NCBI RefSeq assembly: GCF_002843235.3
Contig: NZ_CP031123.2
Coordinates: 1,736,001-1,800,000, forward strand
DNA: 64,000 nt
Direction of reading: 5' to 3'
From: Providencia huaxiensis
GTDB taxonomy: Bacteria > Pseudomonadota > Gammaproteobacteria > Enterobacterales > Enterobacteriaceae
Made by a program: the position numbers and the translations under genes
The notes under the pieces: generated by a model
Told to the model about the DNA's origin: nothing
The model's database searches: none
What the model saw: only the letters and a program-made list of their open reading frames with translations
Shown here: positions 27,868 to 34,838 of the stretch, one piece after another
Layout of the letters: each line of letters opens with the position of its first letter
How positions within the stretch are numbered: position 1 is the stretch's first letter

Positions 27868-28143
27868 ATGGATATCACTATTACGGCTGAAAACCAATCC
27901 ATTGTCTCTGACTTGCTACGTGCAGGCTCAGTGGCGCAGAACTTAGAACAGCAAGGCGTCACCATATTGAGTGTGATCACCCGTCAAGGTAAGCCTTGCA
28001 TTCACGTAGCCCGAAACAGCTATTGTGATGCACTCATTCAGGAAGGTAAGGCGTCTTACCAATATTTTAATGGTCATAAGGGTAAACAAGGCGTGTTCGA
28101 TACCGAAGGTTGCCGTGTTTACTGGTCTGAATCAATACATTAG
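27868..28143 (+). CDS. Small early phage protein, 91 residues
   Basis: Unrecognised, but of a kind seen in Mu-like prophages. MDITITAENQSIVSDLLRAGSVAQNLEQQGVTIL, then GKPCIHVARNSYCDALIQEG and a C-terminal GCRVYWSES. The alternating pattern suggests a small alpha/beta fold. ATG 27868 with GAGG upstream is preferred over ATG 27856, which overlaps the previous stop. Confidence 0.6.
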   Translation: MDITITAENQSIVSDLLRAGSVAQNLEQQGVTILSVITRQGKPCIHVARNSYCDALIQEGKASYQYFNGHKGKQGVFDTEGCRVYWSESIH

Positions 28144-28151
28144 GAGGGATT

Positions 28152-28343
28152 ATGGCTGTACAAATTACAATCAACATTACAGAGAATAACAATGGCACAA
28201 TGAATTATGAAATTATCGGCAGCCATACAGGGCGTGGCGCAACAGACAATGAAATCGACATTGCAAAAAGAATGTCTCTTGGTATCAAAAAAGCAATCGA
28301 AGCAATGAAACTAACAAATAAGGGGAAAAGCAATGCACACTAA
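28152..28343 (+). CDS. Small early phage protein, 63 residues
   Basis: Unrecognised 63-residue protein with a strong AGGAGGG ribosome site. Short beta-like start (AVQITINITENNNGTMNYEIIG) and a basic helical end (KRMSLGIKKAIEAMKL). It overlaps the DUF3164 gene by 11 bases. Confidence 0.6.
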   Translation: MAVQITINITENNNGTMNYEIIGSHTGRGATDNEIDIAKRMSLGIKKAIEAMKLTNKGKSNAH

Positions 28344-28971
28344 TCCAAAACAATTTACACAATATGAAGTAATCGAGAACTACTGGCGCGATGCGAAAGG
28401 CATTTTAACCCCTATTGATTTAATTAAGCCCATCGATATGCAGCGTGACGCATTGGTTGGTGAATTAGTCACTCAAGCTCAACAAATCAGTGAGTTATTA
28501 CGTCAATTTAAAATTGCTGCTTTCGGTGATATTGAAGCATTCATCGCACTGTCGGCAGAACAATTCGGCGTTAATGTAGGGGGTAAAAAAGGCAATGTCA
28601 CACTGTATTCATTCGATGGCCGTTACAAAATCCAACGCGCAATACAAGACCGTATTGCCTTTGATGAACGTTTACAAGCGGCTAAAGCGTTGATTGATGA
28701 ATGCTTAAAGGACTGGGTACAGGGTGCAAAACCAGAAATCCATTCTATTATTGACCAAGCCTTTGCCGTTGATAAAGAAGGTAATATTAATACAGGTGCT
28801 GTGCTTTCATTACGCCGCTTAGATATTAAAGATACGCGCTGGATAAACGCTATGGAAGCGATTGGCGAAGCGATTCAAGTCGTTGGTAGCCGTCAGTATG
28901 TCCGTATTTATGAGCGCATTGGTGATAGTGATCAGTATGCCCCTATTTCACTTGATATTGCGGGAGTGTGA
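28333..28971 (+). CDS. DUF3164 family early phage protein
   Basis: A 212-residue protein of the DUF3164 family, common in the early region of Mu-like phages. The start QYEVIENYWRDAKGILTPIDLIKPIDMQRD and the block VTLYSFDGRYKIQRAIQDRIAFDERLQAAKALIDECL are typical, as is the C-terminal RRLDIKDTRWINAMEAIGEAIQVVGSRQYVRIYER. The biochemical role is unknown. AAGGGG precedes the start. Confidence 0.82.
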   Translation: MHTNPKQFTQYEVIENYWRDAKGILTPIDLIKPIDMQRDALVGELVTQAQQISELLRQFKIAAFGDIEAFIALSAEQFGVNVGGKKGNVTLYSFDGRYKIQRAIQDRIAFDERLQAAKALIDECLKDWVQGAKPEIHSIIDQAFAVDKEGNINTGAVLSLRRLDIKDTRWINAMEAIGEAIQVVGSRQYVRIYERIGDSDQYAPISLDIAGV

Positions 28972-28972
28972 T

Positions 28973-29170
28973 ATGTCATTTATTCATTATGCAACAAGTG
29001 CAGCGATTGCAGAACGTAAAGAATTATTTGCTGAAGCACATAAAAATTGGGTTGATGCCGCCCGCCTAGCACGTAAAGAAGTGAATCGCAGATGGGCGGA
29101 ATGTCGTGCTGATTACTGTCTCAAATCGTCTGTAGGTCATCGTGTCCAAGCTAACAGCCAAACAATTTAA
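28973..29170 (+). CDS. ANR-family regulator-like small protein
   Basis: A 65-residue protein with the ANR pattern: YATSAAIAERKELFAEAHKNWVDAARLARKEVNRRWAECRADYCLK. ANR proteins (for example Aar and Rnr) are small negative regulators that bind AraC-type activators in enteric pathogens. ATG 28973 starts one base after the DUF3164 stop; the same frame remains open upstream inside DUF3164 but the family begins here. The call is from pattern memory and no partner is visible in the window. Confidence 0.72.
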   Translation: MSFIHYATSAAIAERKELFAEAHKNWVDAARLARKEVNRRWAECRADYCLKSSVGHRVQANSQTI

Positions 29171-29336
29171 TGAAAAATACCTTGTTGGTCATACCTTCAT
29201 TTATCAACGTAGTCGTTTTTTGCGTGGAGGCCCTACGGTGAGAACATTAGGTAGAGCTAAAGATGAAGGCGAAAGAACCATTGTAGAAATCGATATTGAA
29301 CCTTATTACATCGATATTGATACATTAAACTGCTAA
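29142..29336 (+). CDS. Small phage protein with GTG start, 64 residues
   Basis: Starts at GTG 29142, overlapping the previous gene by 29 bases. Product: SKLTAKQFNEKYLVGHTFIYQ, then VRTLGRAKDEGERTIVEIDIEPYYIDIDTLN, a short all-beta protein of a type seen in early regions of Mu-like phages. Function unknown. Confidence 0.65.
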   Translation: MSKLTAKQFNEKYLVGHTFIYQRSRFLRGGPTVRTLGRAKDEGERTIVEIDIEPYYIDIDTLNC

Positions 29337-29373
29337 ATAATGTAACTCACTAAAAAACTTAACCTTTTAATTA

Positions 29374-29405
29374 ATGGCGTAAACCCGCAGGGGCTGGCTT
29401 ACGCC
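29374..29405 (+). other. Small hairpin in the gap after the GTG-start gene
   Basis: GGCGTAA (29376-29382) and TTACGCC (29399-29405) make a 7-bp stem with a 16-base loop. No T-run follows, so a regulatory or processing hairpin is as likely as a terminator. Confidence 0.4.
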
Positions 29406-29431
29406 TAAATCCAGATAACGAGGTATTTACT

Positions 29432-29689
29432 ATGGTCGATAAAATGGACTTAGTATTATTAAAACAAGAGATTGTTGATTGGCATGGTCGGGCGAATGAA
29501 GCTTGTGATTTATTAAGGAACCATGCTGACGCAACAATTAAATTGCCGAATTGCCTGCCTGATATTGAGTTTAAAACTAAGGAAGAACAGAAAGCCTTTA
29601 AGATTGGTGTTGTTCTAGCTTGCTCTCAATTTAACTCATTACCTTTCGAAGTTGAATCTGACGAGGCCGCTACTGATGAGCAAAATTAA
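29432..29689 (+). CDS. Hypothetical early phage protein, 85 residues
   Basis: Unrecognised acidic 85-residue protein with CGAGG upstream of the ATG. It contains LKQEIVDWHGRANEACDLLRNHADATIKLP and ends in a run of acidic residues. It overlaps the next gene by 14 bases. Confidence 0.55.
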   Translation: MVDKMDLVLLKQEIVDWHGRANEACDLLRNHADATIKLPNCLPDIEFKTKEEQKAFKIGVVLACSQFNSLPFEVESDEAATDEQN

Positions 29690-29906
29690 ACAACTTGGTT
29701 TAGTGAGTGCAATTTCATTTGAAATTGGTAATCAAAACCCAAACCAGACCATCAATAGCATTCAACTAAGCGCTATTACACAAGCTGCAAATATGATTTG
29801 TGCCGCATTTGAAGAAAAAAATTTGTGTGATAGCTGCAACGATTGGCCTCGTGGTGGCTGTTCTTCAATATGTTCAGGTTATGGAAAGGAGAATAATCAT
29901 GCGTAA
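29676..29906 (+). CDS. Hypothetical early phage protein with Cys cluster, 76 residues
   Basis: ATG 29676 has GAGG nearby and opens MSKIKQLGLVSAISFEIG. The C-terminal third has four Cys in NLCDSCNDWPRGGCSSICSG, a possible zinc site. It overlaps both neighbours, in the style of compact phage early genes. Function unknown. Confidence 0.55.
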   Translation: MSKIKQLGLVSAISFEIGNQNPNQTINSIQLSAITQAANMICAAFEEKNLCDSCNDWPRGGCSSICSGYGKENNHA

Positions 29907-30213
29907 AGGTTGGTGTCCTACCTGTGAAAAAGTGCTTCCAAAGTCATTATTCCTTATCAGTATTGGTGACAAAGTCGATTTCACTGTTCAACGTTACAGA
30001 GCAAACTCTCGTGGTGTAGCTGTAAAAGCATCATCACGAACTGGAAAAGTTATTGATATTCAAGATGATATTGCAATTGTGTTGTATCGGAAGCAAGAAT
30101 CAAAAATACACATCAATAACTTATCGTTATCTGATATCCCAAATGACCTAACACGCATGATTGCTGGTGAGTGCGAGTGTGAGTCTGTGGAGGTGTCAGA
30201 TGAGCATAAGTAA
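29899..30213 (+). CDS. Hypothetical phage protein with N-terminal CxxC, 104 residues
   Basis: ATG 29899 with GGAG upstream. It begins MRKGWCPTCEKVLPKS, a zinc-knuckle start, followed by a small beta-rich domain (IGDKVDFTVQRYRANS, GKVIDIQDDIAIVLYR) resembling an SH3-like fold, and ends with CECESVEVSDEHK. The distal CEC could complete the metal site. Function unknown. Confidence 0.55.
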   Translation: MRKGWCPTCEKVLPKSLFLISIGDKVDFTVQRYRANSRGVAVKASSRTGKVIDIQDDIAIVLYRKQESKIHINNLSLSDIPNDLTRMIAGECECESVEVSDEHK

Positions 30214-30631
30214 AGAGCAATGGGCGAAAATTGAAGGAGATCTAAAAGGTTATTTCGCTTCAGTTGATTTTCAGTACAGAGATACCGAAGTAAGTATAAG
30301 GCGTGTTAGTGCTGGGGAAGGAAAAACAGTGTTAGCGGTCTATCTGGATAGCCAAATTTATACTGGATGGGGGCGGCTTAATGGTGAGGATTTTAATCCA
30401 TTGGTCGAGTTGTTTTGGTCTAAACGTCAAAAATCACTTTATAGCCCTACAAAAGTTAAAAAGTTGGAAAAAATTTGGGGTAAAAGGCGTGCTAAAAAAG
30501 AGATCCCTAATCTACATAACAAATTTACATGGTATTGGCCTTATTTCAGCAAAGCCTCTGTGCTTGTCCGTCAGTTTAAGCGTGTTAAAGAGTTAACTTT
30601 GAAGGTAGATAATGAGGGTGACTTACTATGA
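30200..30631 (+). CDS. Hypothetical phage protein, 143 residues
   Basis: ATG 30200 lies 7 bases after GGAGG and overlaps the previous gene. It contains KIEGDLKGYFASVDFQYRDTEVSIRRVSAGEGKTVLAVYLD, then a basic segment RQKSLYSPTKVKKLEKIWGKRRAKKEI and a tail WPYFSKASVLVRQFKRV. Not recognised; basic enough to bind nucleic acid. Confidence 0.55.
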   Translation: MSISKEQWAKIEGDLKGYFASVDFQYRDTEVSIRRVSAGEGKTVLAVYLDSQIYTGWGRLNGEDFNPLVELFWSKRQKSLYSPTKVKKLEKIWGKRRAKKEIPNLHNKFTWYWPYFSKASVLVRQFKRVKELTLKVDNEGDLL

Positions 30632-31011
30632 CTAACTTAAGAGCACCTTCACAAGCAGCGGCGCGTAAGCGTCGCCAGCGTGCCAATCAGCGCAAAGATG
30701 GTTTGCACCGAATGGAATTCACTTTTACTGACTTAGAAAAAGAGGCGCTTGATTATCTTTGCGTAAATCGTAACCCAGGCCGTGAACCTTATGACCGCAA
30801 CGAATTGGTTTCATTGCTCTTACTGTGCAACCTTGAGCACCTCAAGCGTCAGCAAGCCAAGTTAGGTATGTGTCCGCATTGTAAAGAGCAAATGCCTAAC
30901 CATTGCAAAGGGTTATTTATCGGTCAATCCAATTGTTGGTTAACCCGTGATGCCCGTCAGCTCAACTTAACCAACGTGACAGGTCACGCAAACTTAGAGG
31001 AGACAAATTAA
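30628..31011 (+). CDS. Small phage protein with basic start and Cys/His motif, 127 residues
   Basis: It begins with a basic helix (AAARKRRQRANQRKDGLHRMEFTF) resembling ribbon-helix-helix proteins, continues DLEKEALDYLCVN and LVSLLLLCNLEHLKRQQ, then has CPHCKEQMPNHCKG, a likely zinc knuckle. It overlaps both neighbours by 1-4 bases just upstream of gemA, so may be a transcription factor, but the function is not known. Confidence 0.6.
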   Translation: MTNLRAPSQAAARKRRQRANQRKDGLHRMEFTFTDLEKEALDYLCVNRNPGREPYDRNELVSLLLLCNLEHLKRQQAKLGMCPHCKEQMPNHCKGLFIGQSNCWLTRDARQLNLTNVTGHANLEETN

Positions 31012-31439
31012 TGACATCCCCTAATGCAAAGATATTAATTGGTATCATCAAGGCGGCTCAACAGTACCTTAAATTAGATGATGAAACCTATCGCAGTATC
31101 CTTGTTCGCATGACAGGCAAGGATTCCGCTAAAAAGTTAACGTTAGATGAATTGAGCCAAGTCCGCGATTATCTCCATGACCAAGGTTATCCGCGCAAAA
31201 GTAAGCGTAATTACGGGCGTCGCCCTAATGTCCCCGCAACAAGGGAAGCTATTTTGAGTAAAATTGAGGCGTTACTTTCTGAAGCAAAACGCCCCTGGTC
31301 ATATGCAGAAGCAATGGCTAAGCGCATGTTTGACCGTGAAAAAATTGAGTGGCTAACGTTTGATGAGTTATCTAACTTAATGAAAGCATTAATCATTGAT
31401 GCTAAACGGAGGGCGAAAAATGGATCTCAAAGCAGTTGA
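31011..31439 (+). CDS. GemA/gp16-like regulator (DUF1018)
   Basis: A 142-residue protein of the DUF1018 (Mu gp16/GemA) family: LIGIIKAAQQYLKLDDETYRSILVRMTGKDSAKKLTLDELSQVRDYLHDQGYPRK, then a basic linker and a second helical part. Mu GemA affects host gene expression and DNA topology. Its position directly before mor matches Mu. It overlaps the following activator by 20 bases. Confidence 0.88.
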   Translation: MTSPNAKILIGIIKAAQQYLKLDDETYRSILVRMTGKDSAKKLTLDELSQVRDYLHDQGYPRKSKRNYGRRPNVPATREAILSKIEALLSEAKRPWSYAEAMAKRMFDREKIEWLTFDELSNLMKALIIDAKRRAKNGSQSS

Positions 31440-31851
31440 GCATTTACTTCCTGAAACATTACGGCATATTGCGGGGTTAATTGGGTATTCAGATACATTA
31501 AAATTAATCGAAGTTTTTGGTGGGACAACGTTTGTTTTCACAAAGACAACGGATACAGAACGCTTTAAGCAACTATTACATGTCATTGGTGAGCATAATT
31601 CAGTCACGCTTCAATCTCATTTTTGTGGTACTGAAATTTATATTCCTAATGCTTCAGCCGCCATGCGTGAATGGCGTAATCAACGATTTATCAGTGAATA
31701 TAACACCCTTTTAAAGGGCGGTTTATCAGGTGTTAAAGCCGTTATAAAACTGTGCCCTAAGTTTGGTTTTAGCGATCGCCATGCGTGGGACTTATTATCA
31801 CGCTATAAACAATCTGCTATCCTAACCGCAAAACAACCGAATTTATTTTAG
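31420..31851 (+). CDS. mor: Mor-family transcription activator (first copy, predicted middle activator)
   Basis: A 143-residue Mor/C-family activator. The N-terminal dimerisation part reads LPETLRHIAGLIGYSDTLKLIEVFGGTTFVF; the C-terminal helix-turn-helix is VKAVIKLCPKFGFSDRHAWDLLSRYK. ATG 31420 follows GGAGGG by 6 bases; upstream ATGs lie inside gemA. In Mu, Mor is made early and turns on Pm, which drives C. A second homologue lies 445 bases downstream, with a matching promoter between them, so this copy is assigned the Mor role by position. Confidence 0.88.
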   Translation: MDLKAVEHLLPETLRHIAGLIGYSDTLKLIEVFGGTTFVFTKTTDTERFKQLLHVIGEHNSVTLQSHFCGTEIYIPNASAAMREWRNQRFISEYNTLLKGGLSGVKAVIKLCPKFGFSDRHAWDLLSRYKQSAILTAKQPNLF

Positions 31852-31863
31852 GAGTTAATCTTT

Positions 31864-32205
31864 ATGAGTAACGGAAGCAATATCGACACATCTAAACTTG
31901 GCTATAATTCTAGTCAAAGAAAAAGAGCTATATTGATTGTGATTGTTATTCTTACGTTCTTTGGGGTTGGTTTTTATTATAATTCAACAGTTGATTCATT
32001 ACCTAAATGTAATTCCACTAAAGTAATGAATGCGTTAGAAGATATGTTAATACCTGGAACAACTGTTAAAAATCCTGAGCAATATGATTTAGATACTGAC
32101 AGTTTAACTAGATTTTGTCGAGTTACACTAAATGACCAAATTTATAGTTATAAAGTAAATTGGTATAGTGAAAACAAAGATAAAATCATTGTTAGTTTTC
32201 AATAA
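31864..32205 (+). CDS. Single-pass membrane protein between the two activators
   Basis: Unrecognised 113-residue protein. One membrane segment (ILIVIVILTFFGVGFYYN, about residues 23-40) is preceded by basic SSQRKR, then an extracytoplasmic domain with two Cys (PKCNSTKV and RFCRVTL) that could form a disulfide. It is AT-rich. Its location in the early operon makes a superinfection or host-envelope function plausible but unproven. Confidence 0.6.
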   Translation: MSNGSNIDTSKLGYNSSQRKRAILIVIVILTFFGVGFYYNSTVDSLPKCNSTKVMNALEDMLIPGTTVKNPEQYDLDTDSLTRFCRVTLNDQIYSYKVNWYSENKDKIIVSFQ

Positions 32206-32208
32206 CCA

Positions 32209-32252
32209 CTGAACCCCTTCAACACGTCAAGCCCCAAGAAAAATGAAATACT
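32209..32252 (+). promoter_or_regulatory. Predicted middle promoter Pm (activator element plus -10)
   Basis: CTGAACCCCTTCAACACGT begins at 32209. AATACT at 32247-32252 lies exactly 19 bases after the 19-base element, the geometry shared by three other sites at 32813, 40629 and 52681. It precedes the second activator gene, as Mu Pm precedes C. The element is an imperfect TGAA-N4-TTCA dyad, fitting a dimeric activator bound in place of a -35. Confidence 0.75.
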
Positions 32253-32253
32253 G

Positions 32254-32288
32254 AACACCTTCCTTTTGGAGGGTGTTTTCATTTTAGG
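32254..32288 (+). terminator. Predicted early-operon terminator, just after Pm
   Basis: AACACCTTCC (32254-32263) and GGAGGGTGTT (32268-32277) form a 10-bp stem with one G-T pair, a TTTT loop and T-rich sequence after it. It starts 2 bases after the Pm -10, so an early transcript would end here. In Mu the early terminator also lies between Pm and C. Confidence 0.72.
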
Positions 32289-32295
32289 GGGTAAC

Positions 32296-32754
32296 ATGCA
32301 AACCACGATTGACGAAGCCGAACTTGCACGGCTCGAAACGCTCTTACCAGATTCAGCTAAACAGCTTATTGATGTTATTGGTTATAACGCCACATCACGA
32401 CTCATTAGCCGCTTTGGTGGTGTTACATTAGCAGGTATCAGTGGTGAGGCCGCAGAGCGCACGGGGGGCGTGCATCGCCTATTACGCGAAGTGTTAAACG
32501 AAGACGAATGCAAGCAGCTCTTGCACTACATTGGTAAAACGGCGTTTTATATCCCACGGTGCGAAGAAGCTTTTCGCCAAATTCGCAATCAACGCTTTAT
32601 CAAAGAGTTGTTAACGTTGGGCGAACAAGGCCGTTCACGCCGCCAAGCCATGGCGCTGTTATGCCCTAAATACGGTTTTAGTGATCGCATTGGGTGGAAG
32701 CTATTGCGTGACCTTGATGCAGAAGAAGCCGCACAAGACCGTTTATTTGATTGA
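32296..32754 (+). CDS. Mor/C-family activator (second copy, predicted late activator C)
   Basis: A 152-residue paralogue of the upstream activator: LPDSAKQLIDVIGYNATSRLISRFGGVTLAG, then NEDECKQLLHYIGKTAFYIPR and the HTH SRRQAMALLCPKYGFSDRIGWKLLRDL. ATG 32296 follows AGGGGG; an ATG at 32266 lies within the terminator hairpin and is unlikely. By position after Pm it should be C, which in Mu activates the late promoters. The three late elements downstream are its likely targets. Confidence 0.86.
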   Translation: MQTTIDEAELARLETLLPDSAKQLIDVIGYNATSRLISRFGGVTLAGISGEAAERTGGVHRLLREVLNEDECKQLLHYIGKTAFYIPRCEEAFRQIRNQRFIKELLTLGEQGRSRRQAMALLCPKYGFSDRIGWKLLRDLDAEEAAQDRLFD

Positions 32755-32777
32755 TATTCGAGTGTGATTTATGACAC

Positions 32778-32800
32778 ACTAAAAACCCCCTTTCGGGTTT
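32778..32800. terminator. Hairpin between activator and lysis genes
   Basis: AAACCC (32783-32788) and GGGTTT (32795-32800) form a short stem; the minus strand has GGGGGTTTTT, a good T-run. It could end plus-strand activator transcription weakly and block antisense transcription strongly. Confidence 0.5.
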
Positions 32801-32812
32801 GGTAGCTAACTG

Positions 32813-32856
32813 CTGAACCCCTTCAAACACTCTCTATTTTCCCATCTCCTTATACT
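32813..32856 (+). promoter_or_regulatory. Predicted late promoter Plys
   Basis: CTGAACCCCTTCAAACACT at 32813-32831, a 19-base gap, then TATACT at 32851-32856. Same geometry as the sites at 32209, 40629 and 52681. It lies upstream of the holin and endolysin genes, matching Mu Plys. Confidence 0.8.
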
Positions 32857-32939
32857 CAAACTCTCTTATTTTTGATTGGGTTTTTCGTCCATTTCCCTCG
32901 GTTTTTGGGAGGCTGTTATGTGAGCGTGAGGAGGTTGCC

Positions 32940-33248
32940 ATGAACCCGATCTCTTTCCTTGAAAAGGACAGATGCATGGATGAAAAGATAACCCAGTTCA
33001 TCACTCAAATATCGTATTGGTTCGCTGGATTGGGTTTGTTTTTTAGTGGCTTGTCATTGTATGAGTGGGGATTCCTCATTGGTGTGTTTGCCAGTGTGCT
33101 GCTTGGGACATTGACCTACCTATTGAATCGCCGAGAGCAAAAACGCCGAACGCGTATTTTAGAGAACTATTTCTCGAATAAACCCGTTTCTCATGAGGAT
33201 GCCGAAAAGCTGATTGAAGCATCCATCAAATCCCCCAAGGATTTATAA
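32940..33248 (+). CDS. HP1-family holin
   Basis: A 102-residue membrane protein. Two hydrophobic segments (YWFAGLGLFFSGLSLYEWGFLIGVFASVLLGTLTYLL, about residues 27-62) separated by a short turn are followed by a basic cytoplasmic tail (NRREQKRRTR), the plan of HP1-type holins. GAGGAGG lies 5 bases before ATG 32940; a second ATG at 32976 could give a shorter form, and dual starts are common in holins. It is first in the late lysis operon. Confidence 0.8.
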   Translation: MNPISFLEKDRCMDEKITQFITQISYWFAGLGLFFSGLSLYEWGFLIGVFASVLLGTLTYLLNRREQKRRTRILENYFSNKPVSHEDAEKLIEASIKSPKDL

Positions 33249-33249
33249 C

Positions 33250-33813
33250 ATGGATATGAAGCAGCGTTACCTGACTGCCGCCGTTGTTGCATTGATTGTG
33301 GGTGGAGCCAGTGAAAGCCAGATATTTGACCAGTTTATCAAAGAAAAAGAAGGTAACTTCACCACCGCTTATCAAGATGCAGGCGGAATTTGGACAGTAT
33401 GCCAAGGCGTCACCCGTATTGATGGCCGTGCTGTCAAGCCCCGTGAAAAGCTGACTAAGGCACAATGCGAACGCTTAAATGCTATTGAGCGTGATAAAGC
33501 CATTGCCTGGGTGAAAAAGCATGTTCCTGTGTCACTCACACCGCCTCAAATCGCGGGTATCGCTTCATTTTGCCCTTATAACATCGGTGCGGGTAAATGC
33601 TTTTCATCCACGTTCTACCGCAAATTACAGGCAGGTGACATCGAGGGAGCCTGTAAAGAGATCCCCCGTTGGGTCTTTGATGGTGGGAAAGACTGTCGTA
33701 AAACTCAAGGTCAGCCTGGTGGTTGCTACGGCCAAGTTATCCGCCGTAACCAAGAAGCTGAACTGTTGTGTTGGGAGTTAATGCAGATGAATACCACTTG
33801 GACAACGCCATGA
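33250..33813 (+). CDS. SAR endolysin (GH24 lysozyme)
   Basis: A 187-residue muramidase that degrades peptidoglycan at lysis. The weakly hydrophobic N-terminal segment (YLTAAVVALIVGGAS, residues 7-21), rich in Gly/Ala, is a signal-anchor-release domain. The GH24 triad is Glu34, Asp43 and Thr49, with Cys51 two residues after the Thr as in P21-type SAR lysozymes, where a Cys at this place controls activity by disulfide exchange. ATG 33250 is preceded by AAGGA and ends the hydrophilic part of the longer frame from 33214. It overlaps Rz by 4 bases. Confidence 0.88.
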   Translation: MDMKQRYLTAAVVALIVGGASESQIFDQFIKEKEGNFTTAYQDAGGIWTVCQGVTRIDGRAVKPREKLTKAQCERLNAIERDKAIAWVKKHVPVSLTPPQIAGIASFCPYNIGAGKCFSSTFYRKLQAGDIEGACKEIPRWVFDGGKDCRKTQGQPGGCYGQVIRRNQEAELLCWELMQMNTTWTTP

Positions 33814-34367
33814 ACTCAATCACAGAAAACACATTAACTCGCTCATTGAAAATTGCACTCATTGTGGGCGCGTGGTTGTTATTTGCGGCGGGTGCATTTG
33901 CGGGTGTCATGCTGGCACGTTATCACTACAACACCATTATTCAGACTAACCAAGCGACGCATGCCAGCCAGTTAAAGGCTATCTCGGATGAGGCATCCGT
34001 CGCAACACGTCAAGCCATACTGCGCATGGAAGACGCCCAGCGCGAAAAAGCCCGATTAGATACGTATTACACACAGGAGCTAGCCCGTGAAAAAGCCCAA
34101 TCTCAAGCCTTGCGTGATGATTTGTCTACTGGCCGTCGTCGGTTGCAGTTCGCCCGCGCCGACCTTGCAACCTGTCAGCTCACCGCAAGCCACCATTCCA
34201 GCGCCAGCACCGTGGGCGATGGAGTCGAAATCCAATTCTCTGTTGAAGCTGGACTCCTTGTTGAAGATATCCGAGCCGATATTAAACGAGATCAGGACAA
34301 GCTCGACTACTTACAAGGCTATGTAAAAGACGTCGTTAAAGAGTGCCGCAGAGAGGTCACCCCATGA
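33810..34367 (+). CDS. Rz-like inner-membrane spanin
   Basis: A 185-residue i-spanin. One membrane anchor (IALIVGAWLLFAAGAFAGVMLA, about residues 14-36) is followed by a long periplasmic coiled coil (about 45-120, QAILRMEDAQREKARLDTYYTQELAREKAQSQALRDDL). ATG 33810 overlaps the endolysin stop (ATGA). It would work with the Rz1 lipoprotein encoded inside it to fuse inner and outer membranes in the last lysis step. Confidence 0.86.
   Translation: MNSITENTLTRSLKIALIVGAWLLFAAGAFAGVMLARYHYNTIIQTNQATHASQLKAISDEASVATRQAILRMEDAQREKARLDTYYTQELAREKAQSQALRDDLSTGRRRLQFARADLATCQLTASHHSSASTVGDGVEIQFSVEAGLLVEDIRADIKRDQDKLDYLQGYVKDVVKECRREVTP
34087..34326 (+). CDS. Rz1-like outer-membrane spanin nested inside Rz
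   Basis: A 79-residue lipoprotein in a different frame wholly within the Rz gene. Signal peptide MKKPNLKPCVMICLLAVVGC ends in a lipobox, followed by a Pro-rich stretch (SSPAPTLQPVSSPQATIPAPAPW). Both features are hallmarks of Rz1. The nested arrangement is well known for lambda Rz/Rz1. Confidence 0.85.
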   Translation: MKKPNLKPCVMICLLAVVGCSSPAPTLQPVSSPQATIPAPAPWAMESKSNSLLKLDSLLKISEPILNEIRTSSTTYKAM

Positions 34368-34591
34368 AGATGACACCGTTATTACGACGCTGCATGCCCG
34401 TGTTAGTCGTTATCGCTATCCTGGTGTATTTGGTTATTTTCCTGAGTACAGGGTTTTGGTTACGTGTCGTCAGTACCTGTGACCGCGCGCAAGACTTCAG
34501 CAATCGAACTACTTATTTAGACGGCCTTGTTTGCCGTTATCACGATACCCATGAGGCCATCAAGCCACCATCAACAAGGAGTTTGCGATGA
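34364..34591 (+). CDS. Small membrane protein after the spanins, 75 residues
   Basis: ATG 34364 overlaps the Rz stop (ATGA). One strong membrane helix (VLVVIAILVYLVIFLSTGFWLRVV, about residues 13-36), then an outside part with two Cys. Not recognised; may be an accessory lysis or head-region protein. It overlaps the next gene by 4 bases. Confidence 0.6.
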   Translation: MKMTPLLRRCMPVLVVIAILVYLVIFLSTGFWLRVVSTCDRAQDFSNRTTYLDGLVCRYHDTHEAIKPPSTRSLR

Positions 34592-34836
34592 AAAAACGCC
34601 CACAAAAAGGACGTAAAAAAGACGTTTTACTGTCCATTAACAGCCAGTTAAATCGGATTGAACATCGAATTGAACGTCAAATGGAAAACATGGATGAGCA
34701 AATTGACCTCATTCGTGAAGAGGCAACCAACGGGGCTATTCGCCGTGGTTATGTGGCAGGCGCTATTTCAGGTGGTGTCACCGCTTGTGTGGTCAGTACG
34801 GCGGTGATTTTAATCCGCGCGAAAATGGGCTTGTAA
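34588..34836 (+). CDS. Small tail-anchored membrane protein, 82 residues
   Basis: Basic start (MKKRPQKGRKKD), a helical coiled-coil-like middle (INSQLNRIEHRIERQMENMDEQIDLIREE) and one C-terminal membrane segment (GAISGGVTACVVSTAVILI). Not recognised. Its place between the spanins and terminase genes fits a lysis or DNA-packaging accessory protein. Confidence 0.6.
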   Translation: MKKRPQKGRKKDVLLSINSQLNRIEHRIERQMENMDEQIDLIREEATNGAIRRGYVAGAISGGVTACVVSTAVILIRAKMGL

Positions 34837-34838
34837 TT

